Of a stretch of 64,000 bases of DNA, positions 13,887-27,700 are shown piece after piece. The DNA is from Whitmania pigra (taxonomy: Eukaryota > Annelida > Clitellata > Hirudinida > Haemopidae), in assembly GCA_021613335.1 (NCBI GenBank), contig JAJTWR010000159.1, positions 2,952,501 through 3,016,500 on the forward strand, read 5' to 3'. The number at the start of each line of letters is the position of its first letter. The stretch's first letter is position 1. A program made the translations under genes and the position numbers. The notes under the pieces are model-generated. The model saw only the letters and a list, made by a program, of their open reading frames with translations, was not told the DNA's origin and ran no database searches.

Positions 13887-14498
13887 CAAACAACACGGCC
13901 AATCTACAAATTTTAGAGCGCTCTATTTCTGAAAGCCTGTTAGTGGCAACTTTGGGGCAGTCTGACTTAGTCAATATGAATAAGTAATTTATTGCTAGTC
14001 AGTAGCTTTTTAAAACTTTGACCTAATTCTAAACATTGGAAATAAACTTAAATTAAATTCCAAAAGTTTGTCTATTGATTTTGAATAAAGGTGTGATTTG
14101 GTTAATAGTTTTAGATCAACCTGTACAACTTTCACAGGCTCAAATCAAAAGCTCTGTAAAAGATAATTGTTCCCATGTCTTCTGGATGTTATTAAAAAAT
14201 ATTTTAAATCCTGTAGTCTTGCCACACTTTGCCTTGAAAATTTTGTTGGTGCCAAGAACAAACGAAAGCACAATATTTCAAGCGAAAACTTCCAAGCTTC
14301 AGGAAATTAAATGAAGCAAAAACATGAACCTAAGGATTCCGGCAGCCATGCATCATGCCAGTTACAAAAAACATAGGCCTTCCAGGTCTCTGATATCAGC
14401 TTTAACTCATAACGAAAACAAAGTGCACAAAAATATTCAAGTTTGCTGCCAAAGCTTGGTCTCAAAATAAACAAAACATCTTGAATCCCTGCAATGAA
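13887..14498. other. Convergent 3' region between DPM1 and SKP1
   Basis: Tail-to-tail gap of 612 bp. AATAAA hexamers at 14040-14046 and 14085 on the plus strand could serve DPM1. An open frame of 79 codons at 14075-14314 has no family resemblance and is probably chance. Confidence 0.5.
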
Positions 14499-15187
<689 letters not shown>

Positions 15188-16257
15188 CTGCGTAAAAACA
15201 CTTCTCGATTTACAACACATTAACCACAATCGCATAAAACATGTGTAACACCAACACTCGATTCGCAAAAACCCAGCACGAAATGACTCGAAACTCGAAC
15301 ACAACAGTTGCAATAGCAACAGAAGGCCTGATTGCTTTCAATTTATCTTACGCAAGCAGATCTTTTCTCATGAGTTTATTTTAAGAAATAAGCTTTTTTA
15401 CAATTTTAAAAATTTAATTAGTGCCTTTTTTATTAAACACCCTGTGGTAAAATTTTTCAAATCACATTTTAATTTTAATACATTTAATTATTTACATCAT
15501 GTCATTCCCTCTTTAATTTCGATTTCGATCTTTATTTTGTATATATAAATTACTATGACTAAACCAAAATTGATTAAATATTTTTGTGCTTGTAAAATGT
15601 ACAAAATGAATTTCTAGTTTCGTCTCCATGACGCACAACATGGTGATATGACCCACAAACATATTTATCTAGTAATTTGGTATAATATTACCATCACTAG
15701 CCATTCACTTCGTAGACTAATAGGGAGCATGTATAAGCAATCAAAAGCAACGGAGCCCTCTCAATAAGAAATATTCATTGAGGATACAAGCAGGCTGATC
15801 GAACCGCTGACACAGACAATAATGTCATCACGTGAAGTCATTCGTTTTCCGACAATATAAATCAAATTACTGTTTTAATAGAATCCGGTCTAATCATTTT
15901 GTGAATCAGGTATTTTTTTTCTGCATTCTTTTATTAAAAATCGATAAAAAAAATTAATTAATTAATTTGGACAAGTTTGATGATGCAGGTAGAAAAAAAT
16001 AATTAAAAACAAGCGGTGATATATGAGATCTTCGTCTTTAAAAACATTCTGATATTAATCCTACTTAATAAGATTAAGTTTAAATTTTCCATCTCCACGG
16101 TGTGAAAAAGTTATTGAACAGTATTTAATTATGATATCAGTTATAATTGAGAATTAATGAACAAATTAGAATAAATGGGTATCTGAATCAGGAAAGTTCA
16201 ATGGATCGATCATTTGAACTGCACCAATACAATCGGAAGAATTTCTGAATGACTACA
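15188..16257. other. Intergenic region between SKP1 and germ cell-less
   Basis: AT-rich, no supported gene. A short hairpin-prone TTAATTAATTAATT run lies near 15950. The left part should hold the SKP1 promoter. Confidence 0.5.
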
Positions 16258-19200
16258 TTAAGCTTCTCCATTCACTATAGTTGAACTTCTGCTTTGTTGA
16301 GGTTCTTCAGTGTCATTAAGTTCAGAAACATTATCTTCTTCAAATGATATAGTCACCGATATTGTATCAAAATCAGCCGCTCTTGAGGACAGAGATTCTA
16401 TGGACTTTGTGGTTGAAGACGACTCACAACCCACAAAAGGTGCCGCTGGGTGAAAAAACTTGCACGACATGTACAAAGGATACTTGAGTTCACCTTCATC
16501 GACGCTCATCAGAAATACATTCTGGGCAAATAATTGCATTGATGCGATGATGATGATGATGATATTAATGATAATAATGTTATGCGTTAAATGTTAATTT
16601 CAAACCGAGTAAAGATCAAGTTCCGTTTGCAATATGGCGGTGTGAGATTCATACGCCTTCTTCCCACAGTCGTTCAATGAAAACAAATCTATTCTGAAAT
16701 TTAAATTATGTAATTTAAAAACAATTAATTACTATACAGTTTAATAACGTAACATAACTTGTAACAAATCACCTGTAGAAGAAATTGTGAAAGGAACAAG
16801 AATCATAAATCGACGAAGATGAGTTCAAACTTCTTTTTACTCTCAAAATTCTGGAGATTAAAAGTCATTCTAAGGTAGTTTCTTAAGGTTTTATTTTTAA
16901 AACGTTTTACATTGCAATCGATACTATGACCTAATAGATAACAATTTGAAATTATTTCTTAATTGTTGTGAATAATTTTGGCACTTACCCTCTGTGCCAC
17001 GAAAATATAAGATCACACCCGAAGTTAAAGCCAACCCATCTCCAGCAATACTGAAGTCATTATGAATACATAAACTTTACTATATAGCAAAACTTTATTA
17101 ACAAATTCCAGAACAAAAACATGTAAACCTTATTATCTTTTTTGAACATACGTCCACATCTCTGGCAACAACTTTCAAAACTCCTAGCATCAATGTTTCT
17201 CATTCTAAAAATATAAGTAACAATATATATACATATACAGTGCTAGAAATATTGTTACGACATGCCCACTTTTTATGGATAATTTTCTTACAAATTAACA
17301 TATCTTGATGAAATTTTCAGCAATTACTTAAAACACCATTTGTAAGCATCGTGCAAAATTTCCTTTCATATGGGTTAATGGTTCCCGTAAATTATGCAAA
17401 TGAACCATTTTTGGCCTGGAAATATTATTACGACAGTTTCCGGTTTGGACTCGTTTCATCAATTTCAAAGTCTCGTTAGAAGGATCAAACATTAAATTGT
17501 CATTAAGAAGGCTATGTAAAGGAGTGTGAAATTCAAAACTTCCTTTTACATTCATTTCATCACGGGAAAGAAAGCAGGTTTGATAGAAGGAGAAAGAGGA
17601 CAAGTTAAAGCCTTGGGAAAGGCAAACTATTCAGTAAAAAAGATTGCAAATGAGTTGAATAGGTCAAGAACTGTCATCAAATGTTTTTTGGATGATCCAG
17701 ACTCATATGGGAAGAAGTACAAGGGCGGAAGACCGAAAAAACTCTCGAATCAGATTCAGAGACGCCTCATCAGGGAGTCTTCACAAGAAGAATATTCGTG
17801 TAAACAGCTAAAAGATAAGCTGGATTTGGATGTCCATGTTAGGACAGTCTGCAATTATCTTAATTCAAGTGGACAGCAGAGATAAGAAATGCGAAAGCGA
17901 GCTCCAGCGTTGAAAGTCCATCACAAGAAAAAACGCCTCTTCTGGGCCAAAGAGAGGGTCAGCTATAACGAAAGATGGGAACGCGTAATTTTCACAGAAG
18001 AAAAAAAAATTTAACCTTGATGGGCCAGACGGTTATAAATACTACTGGCATGATCTCAGAAAAGAAAGAGAGGTTTGTTATAGCAGAAAACACGGAGGAG
18101 GCTCTGTGATGGTCTGGGGAGGAATTTCAGCATTTGGGAGGACTGAACTGATGATTTTGAAAGGGATGCAGGACTCTCAGAAGTACATCTAAATGCTCAA
18201 GGATCATCTCCTTCCTTTTGCTGAAGCAAAACAACATGAATTTCAGCAAGATAATGCTCCTAGTCATGTTTCCAAGGCAACCAGAGCATGTTTCCAAGGC
18301 AACCAGAGCATATTTCCAGGAGTCCAACATTCAAGTGATGGACTGGCAGGCGTGTTCACCCTGCTTGAATCCGATAGAAAATGTCTGAGGCCTTCTTTCA
18401 AGATCAGTTTGTAGCAATGGACAACAATAAAACACAGAAAATGAATTTAAAGAAGCGATTTTGAGCGCCTGGAGAAATATGGATGAAAACATCATCAAAA
18501 CACTGATTTTCTCCATGAAAAATAAGTGCATAGATGTTATTTCTAAAAAAGGAGGAATGGCATCTTATTGAAACATTAGTTTTAAATAAAAATTTTTGCC
18601 AAAATACTGAAATTCATGAGTTTATTTGTAACCTGTCGTAACAATATTTCTATGCAAAAAAATGGATTTTTGAGGAATTTGCGCTTAATTCTTGATCAAA
18701 TTGAAAAAAAAATATACGAGTTATGTTCTTTAAGTATATTACAGAGTTCTTTTAAATTTGAGTTTCGTACGATAATTTAAACTTAAGTTATTACAAAAAA
18801 TGGGGACTGTCGTAACATTTTTTCTAGCACTGTATATTATGCAAGGGGGACTGCTGTGAGACGTGTTTATTTATTTGATTAAAGTCCGTCGCATAACTAA
18901 TACGATTTAGACTCTCTGAAACATGGAAAATTCAAGGATATTTATATACTTCGTCGGACGGCACTCCATATTCCTTATCAGTTTGCCCCATTGATTCTCG
19001 TAGGCACGTATCTTCCAGGCTGCAATTACAAAACATGTTTCACTTTTTAAACAGCTTCCGTTGATACAAAGTAACACGAAGCTACACGTCGGTACGATGT
19101 TATCGGACTTTAAAAGTTCGCAAAACTTTTTGCTGCAAATGGCATGATCGAGTCTCAGAGGTTGGAAAGCTGGACAAAAAATTCTTCCAATTTCTGACTC

Positions 19201-21567
19201 CAAAAACGATTCTGAAGGTTGATCTTTCGACAGGGATCCTAAATGGAATGACACAAGATTTTAAAGGGAAATTAGAACTATTTCCAACTGAAATCATTCA
19301 ACCGCCCACGGAGAAACACGAAAGAATTGATTCGTTGAGGTCTTCAAAACTCTTCTGGCACTCTGGAAACAGTTTCAGGTACAGCCACTACAAGTCATTA
19401 ATATGGACCAAATGAAATTTATATGGAAATTTTGCTAGTAATTTAAGGCAATAAAATCTGAAAAATGTTACACAATTAAACTTTTATTAATATATCTTTT
19501 TTATTCGTATTGCTTTCCACCAACTCTCATACTGATCATTTAAAAAAAAAACACTCAAGATTCTTAACCACCGTGCCGGCATCTTTAGTTACAAACTGGA
19601 TCATCACATGGTTCGTCACTTATATCGACATAATTTCTCTGATATCACGTTCACTCTCCGTCCACAAATAATAGACCCATAGTCACAATTCATTGGTTTT
19701 TAAATATGGTATGGGTTATCTAGAGAGAGAGGGATACTAATCCCTTAGGATCAACCATTGAGCGAGCATAATTTTGTTTATCTTTATATTTATATAGTTC
19801 ATTTCTTGTTCTGCGCAATAAAAATAAAAAAAATAATCATTAAAAAATGCATACCTTCCTTAGAAGATGGTACACATCTTGTTCAAGATGTAGGACACAT
19901 AATGAGGGACTTGACAGTACATCCTTCATCAACTCCACGCTGCGACAACGTTTGAAATTAAATTAATAAATTTCATTCTAATAACATCACATTAAATTTT
20001 AAATAATTGCTATTTCAAGCAATTCTAATATATATGTATTTATATTTATAATAAGAATATAATAATAAAAGAAATAAAAAAATATATATATTTATAATAA
20101 AAATATAATAATACATATATATATATATTTTATTTCTTCTATTTACTTTATAATAATTTATATAATTTTATATTATATACTTTTATATTTATTATATATA
20201 TATATAACATTTTTAATTTAAAAAAGAACATTTACTATAATATTTGCAACAACCTTATTTCTCTCAAAATTTCAGCAGAGGACTTGATGAAAATATTGTA
20301 AGCCAGAAATTCAATGCAGTTTTCCCTCAATGACTGGCAGTTGTACTTATCGGCGAGAGCATAATTCTGTACGACACTGTCCAAACTGTTCCAAGTATTC
20401 AATCAAATGCAATCAAACATGCATTAGAAATACTTACGTCAGGTTTTCTGCTAGGAAAGTTGTTGTGAGATTGATCAGTTCGACCTGAATTACGTTCGAA
20501 GTAAATAAATTAAATGTGATTTTACTTATTCGTGTTCATTAATGAGAAACGCACCATCCCAAACCATGAGGATGCAGCAAGGAGATGAGGTGCCATAATA
20601 TTAGTTATCTCAATTTCGTCACAATACAACGTCTCCATAGTTTTTGCAAATGCTGCTCGACAGAAAGTTGAATTTATACTTATATAATGTGAAAAAGTAT
20701 TGAAATTAGGCTGATAATTTTTTTCGGAAAGACAAATTACCTTCTTCTGTGATTAATTCATCAGAAAAATGCAAAGAAATCAAATTTTTTTCCGATTCCG
20801 ACCATGTGCCTCCAAACATGTTTTTGAAGTAATCTACCTGATAAATGCATTTTACGTAATAACAGAATCGGAATCAAGTTTCAAAATGGACATGCATCGA
20901 ATTGAAATTTTTCAAACGTGTGGCATTTATTTATTTATTTGATTAAAGTCCGTGCATAACTAAGATGGTTTGGACGTGTGACGACACCGCAGGGACTTGA
21001 GCAGTTTTTTAGGGGACGGATTTAGATGGCACCCCAAACCCAGAGAGGTAATAAAAAAAAGTTCATCTTTTCACGTTTTGCGAGGGTTTGCCTCCTCCCT
21101 AAATTTTGGTTAGAAACAAAAAAATGTCATCTTCTCAAACTGTGCAAGGGTTTCCCTCCTTGAAAATACTGAAATCCTGTCCAAATCACAAAAAGTAGCG
21201 CTTAGTTTTATGGCCGCTTGAGAATGTACAAGCCGCCTGTAGGGGTAAATAAATCCCTGAACTATAAAGAAATGGACGATAAAAAAGTTAAAAAAAAACC
21301 TTATTCAGTGTCAATAGTAAAAAGTATAAGTCAAACAATCTTAAGTTTCAATCTTTTGGAAGCAAACTTTGTCTTTCGGCCAGATGTTATTTAAGGAATG
21401 TCCCCATATATTCATTTCGTTGTCAGCAAAATTATAAAATAACCCTTGAAAGACATATTTTGTGTAAATTCCAGAACTTTCCAAACGCTAAAAGAGTAAC
21501 ATCACTTCCTTCCCCTCTGCAGAAGAGATCGTTATACATGTAATCAAGAGTTGCTTTCAGTTTTCTT
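16258..21567 (-). CDS. GMCL1: Germ cell-less (GMCL1) BTB-BACK protein, N-terminal exon(s) not found
   Basis: Germ cell-less is a BTB protein acting as a CUL3 substrate adaptor; in Drosophila it acts at the nuclear envelope and in pole-cell formation by degrading Torso. Exons found: 21567-21444, 20837-20741, 20652-20555, 20484-20438, 20385-20254, 19939-19855, 19387-19303, 19238-19086, 19019-18965, 17204-17129, 17050-16989, 16850-16773, 16693-16606, 16521-16258. Together they give 481 codons in one frame. The first exon starts at phase 2, so an upstream exon with the ATG is missing. BTB: GEGSDVTLLAFGKFWNLHK, then YFKNMFGGTW. BACK: ALADKYNCQSLRENCIEFL and EQDVYHLLRKW. The GCL-specific C-terminal domain has KYCWRWVGFNFGCDL and LKYPLYMSCKFF. 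A Tc1-type element sits in the intron 18964-17205; SINE copies lie in two introns or exon flanks. The Ser-rich end (TIVNGEA) is lineage-specific. Confidence 0.88.
17238..18832 (+). mobile_element. Tc1/mariner-type transposon, inactivated, inserted in germ cell-less intron
   Basis: Terminal inverted repeats CAGTGCTAGAAAT..GTTACGACA (17238) and its complement (ending 18832) are flanked by TA on both sides (17236-17237, 18833-18834), the Tc1/mariner signature. Inside, plus strand, is a transposase: a helix-turn-helix with VKKIANELNRSRTVIKCFL and a GRPKKLS hook, then the DDE domain with GGGSVMVWGGISAFGRTE and QDNAPSHVSK. It is dead: a stop follows SGQQR (17883), the frame breaks at the A-run near 18000, and a stop falls at 18190. 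The first acidic site reads FTEEKKF instead of SDE. The third reads SPCLNPIENV followed by a stop, with Cys in place of Asp. The element is about 1.6 kb. Confidence 0.93.
18858..18912 (-). mobile_element. SINE 3' fragment
   Basis: Reads tttatttatttgattaaagtccgtcgcataactaa; its complement matches the 3' module of the SINE at 2212-2388 (gttatgcaacggactataataaaa). It ends about 50 bp from the germ cell-less exon 19019-18965. Only the 3' module is recognisable. Confidence 0.6.
20030..20215. repeat. AT-only low-complexity tract
   Basis: Almost pure A/T with many tatata and ataataaaa runs, in the intron between germ cell-less exons 20385-20254 and 19939-19855. No TIR or coding content. Confidence 0.8.
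20925..21020 (-). mobile_element. SINE copy, 5'-truncated
   Basis: Complement of the same SINE family: (A/T) tail, gattaaagtccgtgcataactaagatggtttgga, then a degenerate ccgcagggacttga matching the tRNA-related B-box side of the 2212-2388 copy. Lies in the first recognised intron of germ cell-less (21443-20838). Confidence 0.65.
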
Positions 21568-22260
21568 CTGCAAATTCAATAACAATTGATTTATTTCATA
21601 AATTACTTTAATTAAATTAGTCAGTTTCGAATGTTTTGGTAATTTACTGAGGCATTAAAAGGTACAAGCATTAGTGCTTAGTACATTTCAATGAAATGAC
21701 TCTGTTTCGGTTAGTTTGTTACCTAATTTTTCACAAACTCCACCTTACCCCTCTTCGTGGGTATTTTGAAAATAGTTTCTTGAATCAACAAATTAAAGTC
21801 CTTAAGAATTGCCCCGTGTACCACACCAGGCGTAACAAATTCAAATAGCAAATAGGTCACGTAAGATAATTAATAAAGCATGCCAGCGGGCCGCACCACT
21901 AAACCTAAGAAACCTACATTGCAATTTTATTGAATTATATTTAATTAACACCCATGCTATAACGGATGTAGTAAGCCACCGCTCTACAATGCCAAATTTA
22001 ACAGTTGTAATCGAACATTTATTCAAGACAATGCAATCATCCTTAGTGTTTTGTCCCGTGGCTTGATGCCTCTTCTTCATAACACTTTTCGTATGTCTGG
22101 CCGAAATGTATTCATAGTTCCAACTTTGATCAGGTAAAGTGCAACCGAACATGGCCATAATCCTCGTTTATTTTTGGGAAAACACAGTAGTTCCATCTGC
22201 AAGTTTTCCTCCTGACTGACAACATCAAAGGTGAATGGTGTTGAGAATAATGCAAAGTGG
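21568..22260. other. Stretch upstream of germ cell-less
   Basis: Must contain the missing first exon(s) of germ cell-less unless they lie beyond the hAT element. An in-frame candidate starting near 22158 (minus) encodes MAMFGCTLPDQSW.. and contains MKKRHQATGQN, but I cannot connect it by a convincing splice. Left unassigned. Confidence 0.35.
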
Positions 22261-23269
22261 CAGTGCCGGATTAAGGGGGCGGGGCGACGGGCCGAGGGCC
22301 ATCCACCAAGATAGACTCTCGATCTAATTTTTAAAAAATGTGTAGTATGGATACGTTTTTAAAACGAGTAGTTCTTGATAAATGCGTCCATTGAAGAATT
22401 AGTTTTCAATTTGGCATTTGGTTTAGCGCATCGATTGATGTACTATGTATACTCAGCTCAATATATTTATATATGTAAGAAGTAGCCATTTTTGACGACT
22501 AATAATTTCTTAAATTTTAGTACATTATGTAAATAGTGCTTCAAAAAGTATATTTAAAATTTGGTGAAGTATTATTTTCAAACTTAGTAAAAAATCCCAA
22601 AAATGTTTTGCGGTGCTCAAAAAAAGATAGGAAGTAAACGTCAAAAGTCAATAACAACAATACAAATTTATTTGTTAAACAAAAAATTATTTAATGTGAA
22701 ATTATGTTTCCTTTCTTTTCTATTATTTCAAAACATCTTTTGTAATTACAAATAACATGTATGGACCTGTTAAGCTCTTTAGCAATCCAAGATCTTGAAT
22801 ATTTGGCTTTACTGAAGGCCTCAATCTTCCCCTTATCATTTTCTGACATAGGTTTACCTCTTCCCATCACTAAACTATCAATAATAAACTAAAAAAGAAA
22901 ATTTATTAAAAGTATCATAAAAACCTACTTTGAAATTAATGTGCACCTTGTTAATTTGATTTTATAACTTGAGATACAATGAGAACGATGGCACAGTGGA
23001 ACGTTTTGTAAAATTCATGGCAAACAAAAGCCATGGCGATGAATTTTTCTACTAAATTTTAATTAAATTTGGAAAGCACGTGTACTCGTATTCATTTCGA
23101 TTCGAGTTTATTCATTTTAAGAATAGTTCCCGTTCAGTATTTCCTAACTAAACGTGTATCTATTAGGTTGAAAGTATGTGGTGTTGTGATGTGTGCAATA
23201 AGGGGAATTGGAAAGGGATCCTCCTTTCCAAGTGGGCCCAGGGCCACCCAACGGTTTAATTCGGCACTG
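22261..23269. mobile_element. Non-autonomous hAT-like element with embedded mariner fragment
   Basis: Ends are CAGTGCCGGATTAA (22261) and, inverted, CAGTGCCGAATTAA (ending 23269), 13/14 identical and of hAT type. Flanking 8-mers caaagtgg (22253-22260) and caaaacgg (23270-23277) agree at 6/8, consistent with an old 8-bp target duplication. Next to the left TIR is a GC-rich zone (gggggcggggcgacgggcc). Inside, on the minus strand around 22870-22735, is the N-terminal helix-turn-helix of a Tc1-type transposase (MGRGKPMSENDKGKIEAF, then IAKELNRS), so another transposon fragment was captured or inserted. Confidence 0.75.
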
Positions 23270-23689
23270 CAAAACGGTGTTCAAAAGATGTGAAATCTTT
23301 CCTGGAATTCTTTTGATAACAAAACCAGGTGACTTTCATAATTAGCCGAGGCAAGAAAAGATTCAGTATTTGTATCACGGTAAACTTTGTGCTATGTGTG
23401 CTTGCAAAGGGCCACATGTTTGACATGCCTGTACCACACTGTCTAGAAAAACCGTTTCATTTCAACTTGTTATTCAATAGACTTCTGACTCAAGGTCAAT
23501 TTTGAATTCTTCCACAAATCAAATCAATAAGACCATCTTTAGGATAGCCTAAGTCCGAATCACAGGACCTCAAGGCCAGAGAATAAATGCATCTTGAGAG
23601 ACTTTCTAAAGCCTTCAATGCCAGTGGACTGAATTTTGAGACTGTGCGGAAAGAAAAGTGAGAAAAATTTGTTTCTAAATTTTTAATTT

Positions 23690-23820
23690 GATCGTAGTTC
23701 CATGAAAATAAATATTTGAGCGCTTTAAGAAATTTCTGAGGTTAACGTATTATTAATGGTCAAAAGGGGGTGATAAATCTTATGATCGCCCCGGGCGGCA
23801 AGAAAGTTGGTACGCCACTG
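23690..23820. mobile_element. hAT element terminus (one end only)
   Basis: Ends in gccccgggcggcaagaaagTTGGTACGCCACTG, the inverse of the CAGTGGCGTACCAAC terminus at 30447. The subterminal 100 bp (aaataaatatttgagcgc..ttaacgt.ttattaatggtc) also matches the start of that element. The other end was not found, so extent and TSD are unknown. Confidence 0.65.
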
Positions 23821-24724
23821 AAATAAAGACATTATTATGTATAATAAGTTGAGATATTAATACTAATACTAAATTTGTCACTTATTAAAACTATTACTGG
23901 TCGTAATTCAATATATCTTCACATCAACAAATCTAAAAACTTTTTGGTTTCAGTTTTTGAGTCATCTTCTTCATCGATTTCTTGATACCTTCTTTTAACT
24001 CCTCTTTGTTCTAACAAAGTATTGCCCATCTTGCCTAAGTTTCTAAATTTTGCTTGAATTTAAGAAAAACTGTTGTTATTCACAAGTTTTCGAATAATAA
24101 ATTCCAAAATACTTGATGTCACCGTTTGCTGTAAACAGACCAGATTTGAATTATTTCGAACGTTGCGCTAATCAACTTTGAAATTCAGATAAAAAAATTT
24201 TCGAATTTGAACGAAGATAAATGACATTAAATTGTTGCCAAAATATTTCTATGTTAAAATAATATAAGATTCACGTTTGCTTATATCTAACGAAATATTG
24301 ATGACTCGTTCAACAAATCATTCTTAAACATCATCACCAAACTGGCACAAAGTTAGCTCTACCCCATTGGGGCTATCCATCTCTAAGCAACTAAATTAGT
24401 TTAGTTTGGTTCAGTAAAGCTAAAAGATATCCAGGTAACGTACATGGCTGAGTCTATAACTCTCCCACCGACGACAACTTTCTACGAATTCCCATCTCTT
24501 CCACTGCATCAGTCACTTTAAAACTACATGCCATTTTCATTTATAGTTTGTGTCAACCACACACACAATTCCTAAGAACAACCGGTTTGTGACTATATCT
24601 ACCATCCCAATCTCAACTTATTCCAATGGCTTTGACAAAATATTTGACGATATTGTTAGTAAATGTTAGTTTAAACTATTGACAAGTAAAGCAACTAAAA
24701 AACTACATATTTTATTAAACATCC
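23821..24724. other. Non-coding gap before mitochondrial poly(A) polymerase 3' end
   Basis: AT-rich sequence with no supported gene or repeat; probably includes the 3' UTR of the minus-strand gene that ends at 24725. Confidence 0.45.
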
Positions 24725-27700
24725 TCAAAGTGATATCTCTTCATCATCTGTTGGCGATCCAATTTCTTTAAGAAATTTGCTATCATCGTCATCATCAGTT
24801 TCTACATCATGTGTGGTTAAAATCCTGAGGAGACCCCATGGTGCTACAGGGGATGGAGCAGGAGAATTTGAGAGAATGTCATAAGACTCTGCACATGAGT
24901 CCCGGAATTTATCTAAGCAAGATTCAAAAACAATCTTAGCTGCATTCAGATTTCTCTCAATTGGGTTCTCCAAATAAAGAGGATTCAGGGAGTCTTCATT
25001 TTTATCTGACTTCAGAATGAATGTGCCTTCATAAACTGAAATGCCTTTGTTAGCGAAATCCATTTCAGCATAAAACTTGAAGAATCCCAACAAAAGATCT
25101 TCTATAAGTTAAATCCAAAATAATTATGAATAAATTATTATATTCTCATTGACCAATTCAATATTACCTTTACTTATTGGTTCAAGAGTTTCCAGTTTAG
25201 TGTGAGCTAAAAAAATAAAAAGGATGCTATTCTAAAAATCTAATTAGATGGCTTTCTATCATTAGAATTCAAAATTCGATGTTTTTGTTCAAAGTTCTAA
25301 TACAAACATAACACATATTATTGTTCAATACCAACAGCGATGCAAGTTCTTGATTGCTGGCAGAAGAAATTGTGGGTGAGTTTGAAGGTAGAAGATGACA
25401 AGTAATGTCAGCATAAAATTACTGATATGTTGACTAGGAGTGCTTTTTGTGACTCCAGAGCACTTTGCCCACTGCCTGATGGTAAAGATGAGAGGGAGAA
25501 TGGAGTCATGCTGTTGGAAAAGTTGGAACAGAATGGTAGCCATCTCCTTAGCTTCCCTGAAGAATTCACCATAAATTTTTAAAACATTTACCAATCAACT
25601 ACGTATTGTCATGAAAACTATTTAATATTCACCATTCACAAAGAATGAAAACAATTTCGACTTAATGATTATGTTCTGTGAAAACACATTTAAAATATTA
25701 ATTGGCATAATCCTACTTAAGACCTAAACATTACAAACAAGCATTTATTACCCCACAAAAAAATTAAGGTAATAAAATGGCAATTACAATTAAAAATGCA
25801 ATTAGAATTTAAAGCAAAAGTTCCACATTTTCAGATTTCTTACTACTCTGCTATTAGCCTCCATTAATTTGCAATAGTCGAAATGTAAAATTTGCAAATG
25901 TGCACTGCAGAATTCAATGAAAATGAACTGGCAAACCAACTTGTTGCAAGAGCATAAGTCGCCTTCGATATCAGCCAGTGAGTGCTTGAACTTGATAATC
26001 GGAATTCTGGCTCGTAATATTGGCTTGACATTTATAAAACAAGGCATTAAATGCCTCATCATACTACCAAAGCTTGTCAAGAGATCCTGATTAAAATGTC
26101 TTTCAGGCGACGACCTGATCTTGCTGATGAAATAGGCATTTCTAAATTCGGTAGCAGACTCATCTAGGTCCTGAGAAAATATCGTTTTTTATACTTTTCA
26201 GGTATTTTATATAACAGAAAGATATAATTATAGGTATGTAAAAACAGATGTGTTGTGAATGCATATAAATGTAATGCAAATTTGAAAGTAATTAGCCTTC
26301 TAAGAGTTATTGTGACAATATGGAAAAACTCACAGGATTGTTTGGTTCAATATCGAGAACGATATCAACATCGCCGTTGCATCTGCCGAGTCCGGTGACA
26401 GAGGAACCAAATAAGAACGATTCTGATTGCGGGAATATCTTTCTAAATACACTTTCAATTTCATTTGCAATGAAGTACCTTAGCCTTACACCCAATTCTG
26501 TAAGTGACTGCTTCTTATGCAATAATTCCATCTGAGAATCAACCTTAAATGGATTTGTACCACAATGTTAAATAACTTTAATTAATTAATGAAATGAAGG
26601 CAAAAGATAACCCACTGACGAACATCTCATGAGCTGAATGTCACTTATAGAACTGGATTCGGGGTTATCTTCAAAAGTTGGAATATGCATAACATTTTGC
26701 CTGAAGCCATTGCGAGAACCATATGCAAAATGCAAGCACTGGCTGTCAAATGGTACTCTCTTGGAATTTGGAAAATGCTTGGTGGTTTTAAGAAGTCGTT
26801 GAGTACTTGAGATATGAATGTACTCTACCAATGCACATTGCTGTAAAATGAATTAATGGTTAGATTGTGTTTTAAAGTACAAAATTATATTTGTCTACAT
26901 TGTCATTCCTTTTAAAGAAGTGGACACTTCCGATGTTACCATAATTACAACAAAACCTTAGGAGGTTTTCCTTTGAAGATTTATGAACAAATAAAACACT
27001 CCTTTTTGCTTGGTTCTTTCTTTCTTTTTGAACTGTAACACATAAATATATTTTGAACTGTAACACATAAATACATTTTGAACTGTAACACATAAATACA
27101 TTTTGAACCGTAACACATAAATACATTTACAAAGTTGCAAATGCAACTCAGCGAGATCTATCTTCATAACTAGGAATTCAAATACTCTATACAATTTACA
27201 GTCATTAAACAAAATTAAAGATGTGCAAAAAACAAATGCCCTTATGATGGATATGATGTTTTTGTTCTCATAATTCTGTAAACAAATTTGTATTAGGGCC
27301 ATTCAGTTTATGGAATAAATAACTAAAAGCAGTCATCAGCTCTTCACAAGATGTTAATAGTCTTAAATAAATTAGGTGATAAATCCAAGGCAAATTTGAT
27401 AAGGGTATTGTTGTAAATAAATAATAATATTTAGTAGTAATTTTTATAATAATTTTGTAGTAATATTACTCTGTGCATAATTTTTATTTGTGTTCTCAGT
27501 TGGCTGCTGAGTTTGGTATTGACAAACAATTGAATTTTTTTAGATTTCCCTAAAAATGATTATTCTGATTTTTTCTAAGAATTTGTTATAAGTGTAAGAT
27601 GAATCTTGAATTGTATATGTTTAAATAATTGCTTAATGACATTTATATGCAAAGTTATTCTTAGTATTTACAATAACCACTATCTTACAATATCATATTT

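Noticed and set aside
21841..22158. N-terminal exon of germ cell-less starting MAMFGCTL
   Set aside because: Position is suitable, but I found no convincing donor that joins it in frame to the exon starting at 21567.
25890..25930. Possible 32-bp intron inside MTPAP exon 26170-25844 (gtttgcc..ctgcag)
   Set aside because: Removing it shifts the frame away from the conserved downstream segment; reading through keeps it.
26958..27302. Minus-strand frame with repeated YVLQFK/YLCVTVQ blocks as protein repeats
   Set aside because: The 25-bp unit shifts frame at each copy; the pattern is a tandem splice-acceptor-like repeat, not a protein repeat.
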